This document shows positions 28,932 to 37,545 of a stretch of DNA of 64,000 nt, piece by piece. Numbering within the stretch: the first letter of the stretch is position 1; the number at the start of each line of letters is the position of its first letter. Both the position numbers and the translations under genes were made by a program. A model generated the notes under the pieces. That model ran no database searches, was not told the DNA's origin, and saw nothing but the letters and a program-made list of their open reading frames with translations. The DNA comes from Neobacillus sp. PS3-34 (GTDB lineage Bacteria; Bacillota; Bacilli; Bacillales; Cytobacillaceae): NCBI RefSeq assembly GCF_030915465.1, contig NZ_CP133267.1:682001-746000 (forward strand). Direction: 5' to 3'.

Positions 28932-29090
28932 TTAAAAGGTTCCATTCCAATTAACAAAGGACGGAACTCTAAGTATCCCACTATTTGTTAAACTACTATA
29001 TTTCACACAGCACCTTATTGGTTCGATAAATGTAAATCTGCCATCCTCAGAAACCACCCGTAGCTGACTGTATAGTTCCTTCCTTGCAGC
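28932..29090 (-). pseudogene. ATP-dependent DNA ligase, C-terminal fragment 2
   Basis: The frame reads ARKELYSQLRVVSEDGRF, then FIEPIRCCVKYSSLTNSG and ILRVPSFVNW to a stop, the last 50 residues of the same ligase type as fragment 1 at 24.86-25.16 kb. Upstream sequence is unrelated. It sits about 125 bases from the tRNA-Sec gene. Confidence 0.65.
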
Positions 29091-29213
29091 TAGTGTCGTA
29101 GCATTTGTGCACTAAAAACACAAATAACACCATTTCGGCACCACCTAAATAAAAAAAGACCGATTTTACTCGGACTCCTGTTTTATCTATGTAAAAACCT
29201 CATATATTTGTGT

Positions 29214-29310
29214 TGGCGGGACTGCGTGGGAATCGAACCCACCAGACCTGGCACGCAGGTCTCAAGCAGTTTTGAAGACTGTGGAGGACACCAGTACCCC
29301 ATTCAGCCCC
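29214..29310 (-). tRNA. selC: tRNA-Sec (anticodon UCA), intact
   Basis: The 97-base gene reads GGGGCTGA at its 5' end and GCAGTCCC-G-CCA at its 3' end, giving a 7-8 bp acceptor stem as in bacterial tRNA-Sec. The anticodon arm is CAGT-CTTCAAA-ACTG with anticodon TCA. The long variable arm is a perfect 7-bp stem (AGACCTG/CAGGTCT) and the T-arm is GTGGG-TTCGATT-CCCAC. These traits distinguish it from serine or leucine tRNAs. The D-arm is the least certain part. No selA, selB or selD gene is in the window, but the organism is likely to insert selenocysteine. The 3' half serves as the island's right attachment site. Confidence 0.85.
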
Positions 29311-29444
29311 ATAAGAGACATTCTTTATTATACTAGTAAAACCGCTCTCCTTTCAATAGGTTTCGCCAATTCGCCATATGCTTGTCTTAATTGGTGAAAA
29401 CAGCTTATAATGAAGTGAAATTATTATTTTGTAGGTGAAGAAAA

Positions 29445-29870
29445 ATGCTTCATGGCTGGTTTCTTTTGTTTATATTGTTTTGGATTGTTGTTCTAGTATC
29501 TTCGTTTGCCATTGGCGGATTTTTTATGTTTCGGAAATTTTTAAAAAAGCTTCCCAAGGAAGACGGAAAGTCTGTTATGGATTGGGAAGAGCATTATGTT
29601 AAGGAATCCCGGCATTTATGGCAGGATGATCAGAAAGCGCTGCTTGAGGATTTAGTCAGCCCGGTTCCTGAATTGTTCAGGGATGTGGCTAGACATAAAA
29701 TTGCCGGTAAAATTGGCGAGATTGCCTTAAATGAAAAAGCTTCACGGATTACCCAGGATCTCGTCATCCGCGGTTATATTTTGGCCACTCCTAAGAGGGA
29801 TCACAAGTTTTTACGGAAGAAATTAAATGAGAAACAAATCAGTGCTGCTCCATATGAACACTTATTTTAA
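29445..29870 (+). CDS. yneK: DUF2621 membrane protein YneK
   Basis: A 141-residue protein with one N-terminal membrane segment (LLFILFWIVVLVSSFAIGGFFMF) and a basic helical C-terminal domain (HKIAGKIGEIALNEKASRIT). The sequence type and its place beside ccdC-yneI-ccdA match B. subtilis YneK. Function unknown. A terminator follows directly. Confidence 0.7.
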   Translation: MLHGWFLLFILFWIVVLVSSFAIGGFFMFRKFLKKLPKEDGKSVMDWEEHYVKESRHLWQDDQKALLEDLVSPVPELFRDVARHKIAGKIGEIALNEKASRITQDLVIRGYILATPKRDHKFLRKKLNEKQISAAPYEHLF

Positions 29871-29898
29871 AACCGCCTGCTATTCGGCGGTTTTTTTC
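29871..29898 (+). terminator. Terminator of yneK
   Basis: AACCGCC and GGCGGTT pair around a short loop and are followed by seven T residues, immediately after the stop. Confidence 0.85.
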
Positions 29899-30018
29899 TT
29901 TTTAAATTAAGGCTGTTTCCCTAAAATTTATTGTTTTACTCCATAAAAAATGACCCCGAATAAAAATGTAAAATTACACTAAATGATGTATAATAATGGT
30001 AATAGAGGAGGGTTTAAT

Positions 30019-30375
30019 TTGAATTTATTTATTAGAAGTACTTTATCGGGGACATTATTAATCTCTTTTTATTTTCTTTTATGGAAGCTGTCACATAGTT
30101 CATTCATTGCTTTTATTATTTCGTTCGTTATCACTGCAGCCATTACATCTTTTTACAGTAATAAATTAAACTTAAAGTCAATGGGCGTAATTCAATTGTC
30201 AATGGGTACGGGAATAGCATTTATTATTTTAGCTTGGATCAGTATTACGTTATTCCCTCCTGCGGTATTACGAGATATAGGAGACATAGTTAATCCCTAT
30301 CTTAAAAGCCTTCTGTTTGGTCTGATAACGATTGTAATAATGACTTTGTTCAACTTGTTCAAATTTAGAAAGTAA
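30019..30375 (+). CDS. Four-span membrane protein, unknown
   Basis: Best start is TTG 30019 with GAGGAGG seven bases upstream, giving 118 residues. An ATG at 29983 is possible but lacks a site. Four hydrophobic segments are visible (GTLLISFYFLLW, FIAFIISFVITAAITSF, GIAFIILAWISITLF, LLFGLITIVIMTLFNLF). No family recognised. It lies between yneK and ccdC. Confidence 0.6.
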   Translation: MNLFIRSTLSGTLLISFYFLLWKLSHSSFIAFIISFVITAAITSFYSNKLNLKSMGVIQLSMGTGIAFIILAWISITLFPPAVLRDIGDIVNPYLKSLLFGLITIVIMTLFNLFKFRK

Positions 30376-30573
30376 TGTATTAACAGTGTACATCTTTCAC
30401 TGCAATGACATCGTTATTTCTTCATTTACATCTATTCATCCCCTAAACGTCTCCTTGAAGCACGATTATTTCAAGTCATTAATGGTATGGTCATAAAAGC
30501 AACAAACTTTACGAAAACAATCTAAATTAAAAACAGAGAGCCGAAGCCCCCTGTCCTACATGTCCGTTATAGA

Positions 30574-31062
30574 TTAAACGTTCTTCCCATGCAATTGATT
30601 GTACAGTTTCTTGTAATTGGTGTACATCGCGATACGCCACGGCAGGATCATGCTGAAGGCGAGCAGGAAGAACATTCCGCTCAGCTGGCCGTAATCAATC
30701 GTGGAGCTTAGAATTGTTTTAAGGACGATTCGGATGATGAGAAGACCAATCAGGATAAAGACGAATGCTTTGGATCGCTTTAAGTAAATATCATTGTCTT
30801 TGATTTCAAACTTGGATGTCTTAATTAAGAAGATGGAGAAAAACATTCCTACTATGACAGCCTCCAAGATTTCCATTGGAGTAAGCCTGAACTCTGGTAC
30901 AAAATACATGAGTGCCCCTGTACTCATAAAAAATGGCGGCAAGATTATTTTTTTAGCGGAAGCCGGTTTTTTTGCGGCTTTTAACCGAATGAACATGACG
31001 AAGCCAGCCATTAAGGCAGCGCCGACTGATGAAGCAATAACCGCGTTGTTCATAGGATTCAT
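30574..31062 (-). CDS. ccdC: Cytochrome c biogenesis protein CcdC
   Basis: A 162-residue membrane protein with about five hydrophobic segments, including ASSVGAALMAGFVMFIRL, LPPFFMSTGALMYFV and FVFILIGLLIIRIVL. It belongs to the DUF1453/CcdC family. In B. subtilis the homologue (YneJ) lies after ccdA and yneI as here. CcdC is not strictly required for cytochrome c maturation there. The gene order on the minus strand is ccdA, yneI, ccdC. Confidence 0.8.
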   Translation of the reverse strand: MNPMNNAVIASSVGAALMAGFVMFIRLKAAKKPASAKKIILPPFFMSTGALMYFVPEFRLTPMEILEAVIVGMFFSIFLIKTSKFEIKDNDIYLKRSKAFVFILIGLLIIRIVLKTILSSTIDYGQLSGMFFLLAFSMILPWRIAMYTNYKKLYNQLHGKNV

Positions 31063-31169
31063 CCCTTATCTCTTTATTTTTTCAGCTTACTTATTATATA
31101 TCATAAACACTTCAAGTACGTAATGATATTTTTCACTTTGGCCCTGTTATAAAACTTTTTTACTAAATA

Positions 31170-31201
31170 AAAAGAAAAACCATCAGGAACTCCCTTAATG
31201 G
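31170..31201 (-). terminator. Terminator after yneI
   Basis: On the minus strand AACCATTAAGGG and CCTGATGGTT form an imperfect stem followed by TTTCTTTTT, directly after the yneI stop. Confidence 0.65.
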
Positions 31202-31202
31202 T

Positions 31203-31562
31203 TTATTTTAATACTCTATTGATGGCGTCATGGACACGGCCTTCATCAAAAGGCTTTACGATAAAATCCTTCGCGCCCGCTTCAATGGCCTCGACGACCA
31301 TTTTCTGCTGACCCATGGCGGAACACATAATAATCTTTGCGTCAGGATCTTCCCTTTTTATTTCTTTTACCGCTTCAAGGCCGCTCATTTCCGGCATCGT
31401 AATATCCATGGTAACCAAGTCAGGCTTGAATTCACGGTATAATCGGATCGCTTCGTTTCCGTTTTCAGCTTCTCCAATCACTTCATGTTCTGCTTTATTC
31501 AAAATATTTGTCAGCGTCATTCTCATAAATTTTGCATCGTCTACTATTAATATTCTTGCCAC
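31203..31562 (-). CDS. yneI: CheY-like single-domain response regulator YneI
   Basis: The receiver domain spans the whole 119 residues: acidic pocket DD after ILIV, phospho-acceptor Asp in DLVTMDITMP, Ser/Thr in MCSAMG and Lys in FIVKPF. The start is GTG 31562 with GGGAGG eight bases upstream, giving the usual length. The longer ATG at 31607 would add 15 unconserved residues. It has no output domain. The role is unknown and the place between ccdA and ccdC is conserved. Confidence 0.85.
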   Translation of the reverse strand: MARILIVDDAKFMRMTLTNILNKAEHEVIGEAENGNEAIRLYREFKPDLVTMDITMPEMSGLEAVKEIKREDPDAKIIMCSAMGQQKMVVEAIEAGAKDFIVKPFDEGRVHDAINRVLK

Positions 31563-31739
31563 AGCTGTTACCTCCCAGGCACATCCCGCATGTCGATCAG
31601 TCTTCAACTCTTTTAATCAACTATTTTCCCAAAAAAATCTTTATATCTAAATATATCGAATATTCTTCAAAAATTCAATTCATTGGTGTGCCGTCTCAAA
31701 TATTATTTACAAAATGTTTCCCATGGAACAGCAAGCAAG

Positions 31740-32450
31740 TTAGAAGCCGCTAAATCCGCCGAACATGTTTTGGAAGACGATGATGATTTTAGTCATCCAG
31801 TTAAAGAAGAGTACAATCCCCATTACGATCATGATATATCCGCCTATTTTCATGATTTTCACACTGTTTCTGCGAATCCATTGCATGCGGCCGATAAAGA
31901 AAGAAAGAATAAAGAATGGAATCGCAAATCCTAAAATATAAGCAAGCATATAAAGCATGCTTGAGTTTGGATTCGTTGCGGACAATGAAAGGACAGCACC
32001 CAGAATCGGTCCTGTGCACGGTGTCCAGCCTGCGGCAAACGCCATTCCAATGAAAATCGAACCAATAAATCCTGTTGGCCTGTTTTTAAATTCAATGCGG
32101 CGATCCTTCATCAGGAATTCAGGATTAAACACGCCGACGACCATCAAGCCGAATAAGACCATAAAAATAGCACCAAGCTGGCGAATCAAGTCCTGATAAT
32201 TAAAGAAAAAACGCCCTAAAAAAGAAGTAGTAAAGCCCAGGGCAATAAAGATGATCGAAAACCCGATCAGGAAAAACAAGGTATGTATGATACTTCTTTT
32301 TTGCAGCATTGCATTTTCACTCTTGATTTCTCCCACCGACATTCCGGTTATATACGATAAAAAGGCAGGATAAAGAGGCAGGCAGCAAGGTGATATAAAG
32401 CTAAGAAATCCTGCACCAAGTGCAAGGAAAAAATTCACATCCGTATTCAT
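31740..32450 (-). CDS. ccdA: Cytochrome c biogenesis protein CcdA
   Basis: A 236-residue protein with six membrane spans and the conserved cysteines of the CcdA/DsbD core: [19 protein letters not shown] near the N-terminus and [13 protein letters not shown] in the middle. It carries reducing equivalents across the membrane for apocytochrome c maturation and spore development. I chose ATG 32450, which has a GGGAGA site and gives the standard length. Confidence 0.9.
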   Translation of the reverse strand: MNTDVNFFLALGAGFLSFISPCCLPLYPAFLSYITGMSVGEIKSENAMLQKRSIIHTLFFLIGFSIIFIALGFTTSFLGRFFFNYQDLIRQLGAIFMVLFGLMVVGVFNPEFLMKDRRIEFKNRPTGFIGSIFIGMAFAAGWTPCTGPILGAVLSLSATNPNSSMLYMLAYILGFAIPFFILSFFIGRMQWIRRNSVKIMKIGGYIMIVMGIVLFFNWMTKIIIVFQNMFGGFSGF

Positions 32451-32746
32451 AACAACATCTCCCACTCTAGTACGCATCGTTATTATTTTATCAGAACTTC
32501 CTGCCAAAAGATAATGGTTGAGAAATGAAAATTTTGTGTCACTTATATTTCTTCTCCTTTGTTTAATTTTAAATATATTGACAATTCTTGAATATTATCC
32601 ATGGATATTTTTTTACATTTTTCTTTTGAATTAATTACCAACATCAGCTATACTAGAAAAATAATAGAATAGATATTTGGGAAATTCTTTTTTAATAGAG
32701 AAATAAAGGAATCGATTTCAGTTTTCTTAAGAAAGGAATATCGGCC

Positions 32747-32920
32747 GTGTTAAAACATGATTTGTTGACATTAATTGAAAAAAAACGGGCTGAATTAATA
32801 CAAGTGGCTTTAATAAACGGCTTAAGTTCCACAGTGGCAATCAAATACAGCCAGGAACTGGATAACCTATTGAATGAATATAACAGGGTTTTTATAAAAA
32901 AAATGCAAACTCAGCACTAA
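32747..32920 (+). CDS. ynzD: Spo0E-like aspartyl-phosphate phosphatase (YnzD-type)
   Basis: A 57-residue protein from GTG 32747 with a GAAAGGA site. It holds the family signature: two helices (LIEKKRAELIQVAL and a second ending LDNLLNEY) and the SQELD motif. Such proteins dephosphorylate Spo0A~P and delay sporulation. It diverges from ccdA, as ynzD does in B. subtilis. Confidence 0.85.
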   Translation: MLKHDLLTLIEKKRAELIQVALINGLSSTVAIKYSQELDNLLNEYNRVFIKKMQTQH

Positions 32921-32950
32921 AAACAGCCGGAAAGCACAGGCTGTTTTTTT
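32921..32950 (+). terminator. Terminator of ynzD
   Basis: AACAGCC and GGCTGTT enclose a ten-base loop and are followed by T residues, directly after the stop. Confidence 0.8.
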
Positions 32951-33162
32951 GTTGCGTCGTTCCCTTTTTCTGAACATTTACATCCGTGAGAACCAAGCCC
33001 ACTATACCCTGCTCATCCCCATCAACACAACACATCTAAATAAGGTTTTAATCAGATGTATTAGTTTTTTCGATTTATTGAATAGGAAAGATTCATTTTA
33101 CTGATGCAATCCTACGGCATAGTATTAAGGTAACAACAGATGTTTGAAAGGAGTTAAATAAG

Positions 33163-34059
33163 ATGAGAAAAATCAGAGTTTATCATGTGGATGCTTTTAC
33201 AACAGAAAAATTTGGAGGCAATACGGCTGGGGTTGTGTTAGATGCAGAAAAATTAACGGAAGATGAAATGCAAAATATTGCAAAAGAGCTAAATTTACCG
33301 GAATCGGTATTTTTACTGCCTTCAACTAATGAAGAAGCAGATTATAAGGTGAAATTTTTTACCCCAGCTGAAGAAATCAACTTCTGCGGCAGTGCAACCG
33401 TTGGGTTAACGTGGCTGCTGGCTACTGAGTTTGGTCTAGCCGAGAAAAAAGATGGGATATTGTTAGAAACGAATATAGGTCATGTACCGGTTGTATGGCA
33501 TAAGAAAGATGGTAACATAATCGATGTGGAAATGACGCAGGTCAGCCCAAAAACGCAAGATATCACCATTGACCTTGAAGTGCTTAGTCAGTTGATCGGT
33601 GTCAAAGCGGCAAGCATCGACCTCACCTATCCAATCAAACTAGCGAATACAGGAAACTGGCATTTACTCGTTCCCATGAAAGATCAAATGGACATCGACA
33701 ATGCAATCCCAGACTTAGCGGCTTTAGCAAAGCATAATAAAGAACATAATATTAGCACGACACATCTTTATACGTTTAACACCACAAAAGAATGTGATTT
33801 ATATACGAGAGATTTCGCACCGGGTATTGGCATTCCAGAGGATCCGGTAACGGGTGCTGCGAATGGTGCATTAGCTGGATTACTCTATTTAGAAGGTGTT
33901 ATTCCTCAACATGAAACGACACATCTTAAAATCGCTCAAGGAGATGCGATTGGAAGACCAGGAACGCTTTACGTGAAGGTCATACCGAATGATTCAGCAC
34001 CCGTCATCAAAGTAGCAGGAGCAGCAACCATTACCATTCGAGGTATCTTAACGATCTAA
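33163..34059 (+). CDS. PhzF-family isomerase/epimerase-like protein
   Basis: A 298-residue protein of the PhzF fold (two diaminopimelate epimerase-like halves). VYHVDAFTTEKFGGNTAGVV opens it, LPESVFLLPS carries the catalytic-type Glu near residue 46, FCGSATVG is the first phosphate/carboxylate loop and EDPVTGAANGALAGLL the second. The substrate is not predictable. The ribosome site is GGAG. It is convergent with a LysR regulator at 34098. Confidence 0.85.
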   Translation: MRKIRVYHVDAFTTEKFGGNTAGVVLDAEKLTEDEMQNIAKELNLPESVFLLPSTNEEADYKVKFFTPAEEINFCGSATVGLTWLLATEFGLAEKKDGILLETNIGHVPVVWHKKDGNIIDVEMTQVSPKTQDITIDLEVLSQLIGVKAASIDLTYPIKLANTGNWHLLVPMKDQMDIDNAIPDLAALAKHNKEHNISTTHLYTFNTTKECDLYTRDFAPGIGIPEDPVTGAANGALAGLLYLEGVIPQHETTHLKIAQGDAIGRPGTLYVKVIPNDSAPVIKVAGAATITIRGILTI

Positions 34060-34063
34060 ACCT

Positions 34064-34111
34064 AACAGCTTGAATTGGGGACCTTCTTAAGGATTTCCTA
34101 TTCAAGCTGTT
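34064..34111. terminator. Shared terminator for the phzF-like and lysR genes
   Basis: AACAGCTTGAA at 34064-34074 is complementary to TTCAAGCTGTT at 34101-34111. The right arm overlaps the end of the convergent regulator gene. Confidence 0.55.
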
Positions 34112-34994
34112 CCTGTTTAACATGTTCTTTTGCGATCTTAATAAATTTCTTTACTGAAGGTGACGCTTGCTTAATCGATTTGATCGCTATACCTATTTCA
34201 CGATACAATTCCGTTTCAAGCGGAATTACTTTCGTGTTCGAAATGTTTTTCGGTAAGACCATTTCAGGGATAATGGTGATCCCCAGCCCTTCTTGAACCA
34301 TCGAAATGATTGTATGATTATCTTTTATTTCAAAAATAACATGAGGTTGTACATTATTTTCTCTAAGAAGCCCCTTTATTAAAGCATCACAGCCTGCTTT
34401 CGGCATAATAAAGGATTCATTTTGCATTGATTTTACTTGTATTACTTTCATCGTGTTTAATCGGTGACTTTCAGGTACTAAAACTAATAATTCGTCTTTG
34501 AATAATGGAATGGTCTCAAATTCTCTGGATGGGAGCGTTAAAAAACCAATATCAATCGTTCCTGAAGCGATCCAATCTTTAATCTCGTCATAGCCGCCTT
34601 CATATAGCTCTATCTGGATACCCGGATATTTATTGATAAAGTTACGAATGAGACCAGGAAGAATTCTTGACGAAAAACTGGGGAAGGTACCGATTTTAAT
34701 GCTTCCTACTTCGATCCCTTGAATAAGCGCAGCTTCCTGCTCAAGCAATTTTCCATGATGAATGATCTGACGGATATGAGGTAAAACTCGCTCTCCTGCA
34801 TCTGTTAACGTGATTCCGTTCCGATTGCGTCGCAGCAATACGATTCCTAATTCGGTTTCAAGTGTTGAAATATTATGGCTTACCCCTGATTGAGATAACC
34901 CTAGTTTTTCGCCTGCTTTTGTAAAACTGCCAGTTTCAACAACCGTTAAAAAAACTTCGTACTGGAAAATAGCCGATTCCCTCACCCCGATCAT
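34098..34994 (-). CDS. LysR family transcriptional regulator
   Basis: A 298-residue protein with the LysR winged helix-turn-helix at residues 7-65 (FLTVVETGSFTKAGEKLGLSQ followed by SHNISTLETELG) and a periplasmic-binding-like effector domain after it (VGSIKIGTFPSFSSRILP, DIGFLTLPS, ITIIPEMVL). The target is unknown. The neighbouring phzF-like gene is convergent, so it is not necessarily the target. Confidence 0.9.
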   Translation of the reverse strand: MIGVRESAIFQYEVFLTVVETGSFTKAGEKLGLSQSGVSHNISTLETELGIVLLRRNRNGITLTDAGERVLPHIRQIIHHGKLLEQEAALIQGIEVGSIKIGTFPSFSSRILPGLIRNFINKYPGIQIELYEGGYDEIKDWIASGTIDIGFLTLPSREFETIPLFKDELLVLVPESHRLNTMKVIQVKSMQNESFIMPKAGCDALIKGLLRENNVQPHVIFEIKDNHTIISMVQEGLGITIIPEMVLPKNISNTKVIPLETELYREIGIAIKSIKQASPSVKKFIKIAKEHVKQEQLE

Positions 34995-35148
34995 CCCTAT
35001 ATTAATACTATTTATTATAAGTCTATCTTGAGAAAAAAGGTAAAAGAAGGCTATCTTGAATTTACTTGATTAGCGTTTTGATTTTTCTCTGAAGTTATTC
35101 ATTTAACCTCATTTTGTTAAGTTATTCGAGACGGGCATGATTCCCCAA

Positions 35149-35700
35149 CTATTCTAAATTACTATGCTTTTGGAAGATCACCTCGTGTTCGAGTTTTTGT
35201 TTGTGAAAATACTCGAGGCATATGTAGTCTAAAATCATATGAATACTTTGGTCAAACAGCGATCCAAGTGGCTGCACGCTTACTTTTTCATTTTCACGTC
35301 TGTATTTTGTAGCAGCTGGTACATGGACAACCAATCCAGCTTCCGACGCCAGCGGTGATTCCAAATTCGTCGTCAACGCGATCACTTCGCATCCTAGCCC
35401 ACGCGCCACTTCAGCTGTCCAGACGACACTCTTCGTTTTACCAGAACCCGAAATCAAAACTATCGTGTCGCCGGTTTCTAATGAAGGAGTCGTCGTTTCG
35501 CCAACAACAAACGAGTTGGCACCCAAATGCATGAGCCTCATCGCGAATGCTTTCGCCATTAATCCTGAGCGTCCTTCTCCACTGACAAATACCCTTTTCG
35601 CTTGAAAAAGTTGATCTGTCACCCGACGAACCGATTCATAATCCACCTGCTCCAAAACTTGCGCTAGCTCTTCTAAAATCGAATTCATATTCTGTTCCAT
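35149..35700 (-). CDS. hxlB: 6-phospho-3-hexuloisomerase (SIS domain)
   Basis: A 183-residue sugar isomerase domain protein with VFVSGEGRSGLMAKAFAMRL, DTIVLISGSGKTK and a basic/acidic C-terminus (LFDQSIHMILDYICLEYF) typical of PHI. It converts 3-hexulose-6-phosphate to fructose-6-phosphate in the ribulose-monophosphate route. It follows hxlA with a one-base gap. No HxlR regulator is near and control is probably by the LacI-type gene upstream. Confidence 0.85.
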   Translation of the reverse strand: MEQNMNSILEELAQVLEQVDYESVRRVTDQLFQAKRVFVSGEGRSGLMAKAFAMRLMHLGANSFVVGETTTPSLETGDTIVLISGSGKTKSVVWTAEVARGLGCEVIALTTNLESPLASEAGLVVHVPAATKYRRENEKVSVQPLGSLFDQSIHMILDYICLEYFHKQKLEHEVIFQKHSNLE

Positions 35701-35701
35701 T

Positions 35702-36334
35702 CTAATGTTCCCCTTTCCCTAGTAAACTTCTAAACTGGCTCGCCGCAACCGATGGTACTGCAGCTTTTGTAATCGCCGAACCTATTATTACAACCGCTGG
35801 TTTCAGCTTCGCGATTTCTGGGATATTGTCTAATGAAATCCCTCCGGCAATCGCTAGTTCGAACCGGCCATCATCTTCAATATGCATTCCCGAAAAGTTG
35901 CTTCCGCTCAATTCCTGTTCATCCTTACTCATATGGATGCAAAGTACTGCCTTTTCCGCCACCTCCCGAGGAAGCGTCCCCATCTCAATATTCAACAAAT
36001 CAATCATGATTCGCTTGTTTCTTTTTTTCGCCTCATCCAAACAAGTTTGAATTGTAACCAAAGGTGAAACGCCCATAACAGTTATAACATCTGCTCCGGC
36101 ATCGAAGGCAATCTTGCATTCATAAACAGCGTTATCGATTGTTTTCATATCTGCGACTATCTGTTTGTTCGGAAAGGCTTCCTTCAAAGAGACAACACTT
36201 TGCATGCCAAACTCCTTAATCAACGACGTCCCGACTTCAATCCAGTCCACGAAATCTTCCACTTTTTTCGTGAGAGCGATCGCTTCATCAATATTCATTC
36301 GATCCAAAGCTAGCTGTATTTTCATTGAAAACAA
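35702..36334 (-). CDS. hxlA: 3-hexulose-6-phosphate synthase
   Basis: A 210-residue TIM-barrel protein of the HPS/KGPDC (OMP decarboxylase-like) group: IQLALDRMNIDEA near the N-terminus, IEVGTSLIKEFG, VADMKTID with the DxKxxD metal-site motif, and the C-terminal phosphate loop VVIIGSAIT. It condenses formaldehyde with ribulose-5-phosphate or runs in reverse. The site is GAGAGG before ATG 36334. A palindromic operator lies 11 bases upstream. Confidence 0.85.
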   Translation of the reverse strand: MFSMKIQLALDRMNIDEAIALTKKVEDFVDWIEVGTSLIKEFGMQSVVSLKEAFPNKQIVADMKTIDNAVYECKIAFDAGADVITVMGVSPLVTIQTCLDEAKKRNKRIMIDLLNIEMGTLPREVAEKAVLCIHMSKDEQELSGSNFSGMHIEDDGRFELAIAGGISLDNIPEIAKLKPAVVIIGSAITKAAVPSVAASQFRSLLGKGEH

Positions 36335-36345
36335 CCTCTCATTCT

Positions 36346-36361
36346 ACTAAATCGATTTAGT
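36346..36361. promoter_or_regulatory. LacI-type operator before hxlA
   Basis: The perfect 16-bp palindrome ACTAAATCGATTTAGT lies between the LacI gene and hxlA. It differs from the two sites at 41.3 kb only in one symmetric pair, so the consensus ACTAAAYCGRTTTAGT is probably bound by the local regulator. Confidence 0.75.
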
Positions 36362-36408
36362 GACGAAACAAACTCAATCCGTAAAATCACCTTTAAGAGA
36401 ACTCTCCC

Positions 36409-37416
36409 TTACGAGAAAGCCCCCTCAGATGATTCACGGATAATCAATTCTGTTTTTAATGTATAAATCTTTGGTTCAAAACTGTCTTTCTTAATATGCT
36501 TATACATCAACTCGGCCGCCTTAATTCCCATTTCATAGGCAGGTTGTGCAATCGTAGTGATGGTCGGCGTCGAGATATTTGCAAAGGAAATATTGTCAAA
36601 GACGACAACGGCCAAGTCTACACCCGCGCGAATTCCATTTTTCTTCATAAATTTCATGACTTCGAGAAAAGATAAGTCATTTCCGGCAACTAATGCAGTT
36701 GGGGGATTATTTTTTGTAAATAAAGCCTCTAACTCTCCAACAATTTCAGCGATCTTAGCCGAGATTAAATTTTTCTCAGAAAAAGAAATACCGTGATCTT
36801 TAAGCGATTCCTGATACCCTTTCACGCGCTCTATCCGCGGATAAATTGTCAACGGCGGAGTGACCATGGCAATTTCCTGATGGCCATTAGAGATTAAATG
36901 ATCCACAGCGAGATATGTCGCCTCTCTATTATCCACGACAATCGTATTCACGTTAACGCCGTCCACTTTTCGGTCGACAAACACGATTGGAAAGTTTTCT
37001 TTCTCCATTTGCTTATACAGCTCAACATTTTCGCCAGTTGGAAAAATAATTAAGCCATCTACTTGCCTCGCCCTTAACATCTCAATATAGTTTTTTTCTT
37101 TATCACCATCGTCATAGGAATTACACACAATGGCATGCATCCCGCGTTCTTGGCAATAATCCTCGATTGCGCGGCACACCTCAGTCGAAATGCCGTGCAT
37201 GATATTGCCGACAATAATCCCAATAAGTGACGTACGCTTTTGCTTCAAGCTTCTTGCGATAGAGTTAGGCTGATACCCTAATTTTTCAATCGCGACCCTA
37301 ACCTTCTCCTTCGTTTCTTCACCCATATATTCATACCGTTTGTTTAAATATTGTGAGACGGTACTTTTCGAAACTCCAGCTTCATGGGCAACATCAGCCA
37401 TTGTTGTTCTTTTCAT
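36409..37416 (-). CDS. LacI family transcriptional regulator
   Basis: A 335-residue protein with the LacI helix-turn-helix MADVAHEAGVSKSTVSQYLN at residues 5-24, hinge NSIARSLKQKRT, and a periplasmic-binding-like core (VDGLIIFPTGENV, FVDRKVDGVNVNTIVVDN, PTALVAGNDLS). It lies inside the sugar-acid cluster it most likely controls. The matching operators flank it at 36346 and 41298. The inducer is unknown, probably a sugar acid or its phosphate. Confidence 0.9.
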   Translation of the reverse strand: MKRTTMADVAHEAGVSKSTVSQYLNKRYEYMGEETKEKVRVAIEKLGYQPNSIARSLKQKRTSLIGIIVGNIMHGISTEVCRAIEDYCQERGMHAIVCNSYDDGDKEKNYIEMLRARQVDGLIIFPTGENVELYKQMEKENFPIVFVDRKVDGVNVNTIVVDNREATYLAVDHLISNGHQEIAMVTPPLTIYPRIERVKGYQESLKDHGISFSEKNLISAKIAEIVGELEALFTKNNPPTALVAGNDLSFLEVMKFMKKNGIRAGVDLAVVVFDNISFANISTPTITTIAQPAYEMGIKAAELMYKHIKKDSFEPKIYTLKTELIIRESSEGAFS

Positions 37417-37503
37417 AAGCGCTCTTCCTCTTGCTTCATTAGTTACCTTCTATTTTACCGATGATTGTCAGATTTATCTAGCTGTATAACGGCTTGATAG
37501 AAA

Positions 37504-37532
37504 GTCCTCTAACCGGATGACGTTTAGAGGAC
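37504..37532 (-). terminator. Terminator after KDPG aldolase
   Basis: GTCCTCTAA and TTAGAGGAC form a 9-bp stem with an 11-base loop. It follows the aldolase stop closely and the minus strand continues TTTCTATC. It separates the aldolase operon from the regulator gene. Confidence 0.6.
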
Positions 37533-37545
37533 CCAATTTTAGCTC

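Larger units (their letters stand above)
20344..29277. mobile_element. Genomic island of about 8.9 kb integrated in tRNA-Sec
   Basis: The segment is framed by a 64-bp direct repeat with two mismatches: the 3' half of the intact tRNA-Sec gene on the right (29214-29277) and a detached copy on the left (20344-20407). That is the classic footprint of site-specific integration into a tRNA. Inside, base composition is AT-rich, most genes are unknown or defence-like, and recombinase and DNA-ligase remnants occur. No intact integrase remains, so the island appears immobile. Confidence 0.7.
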
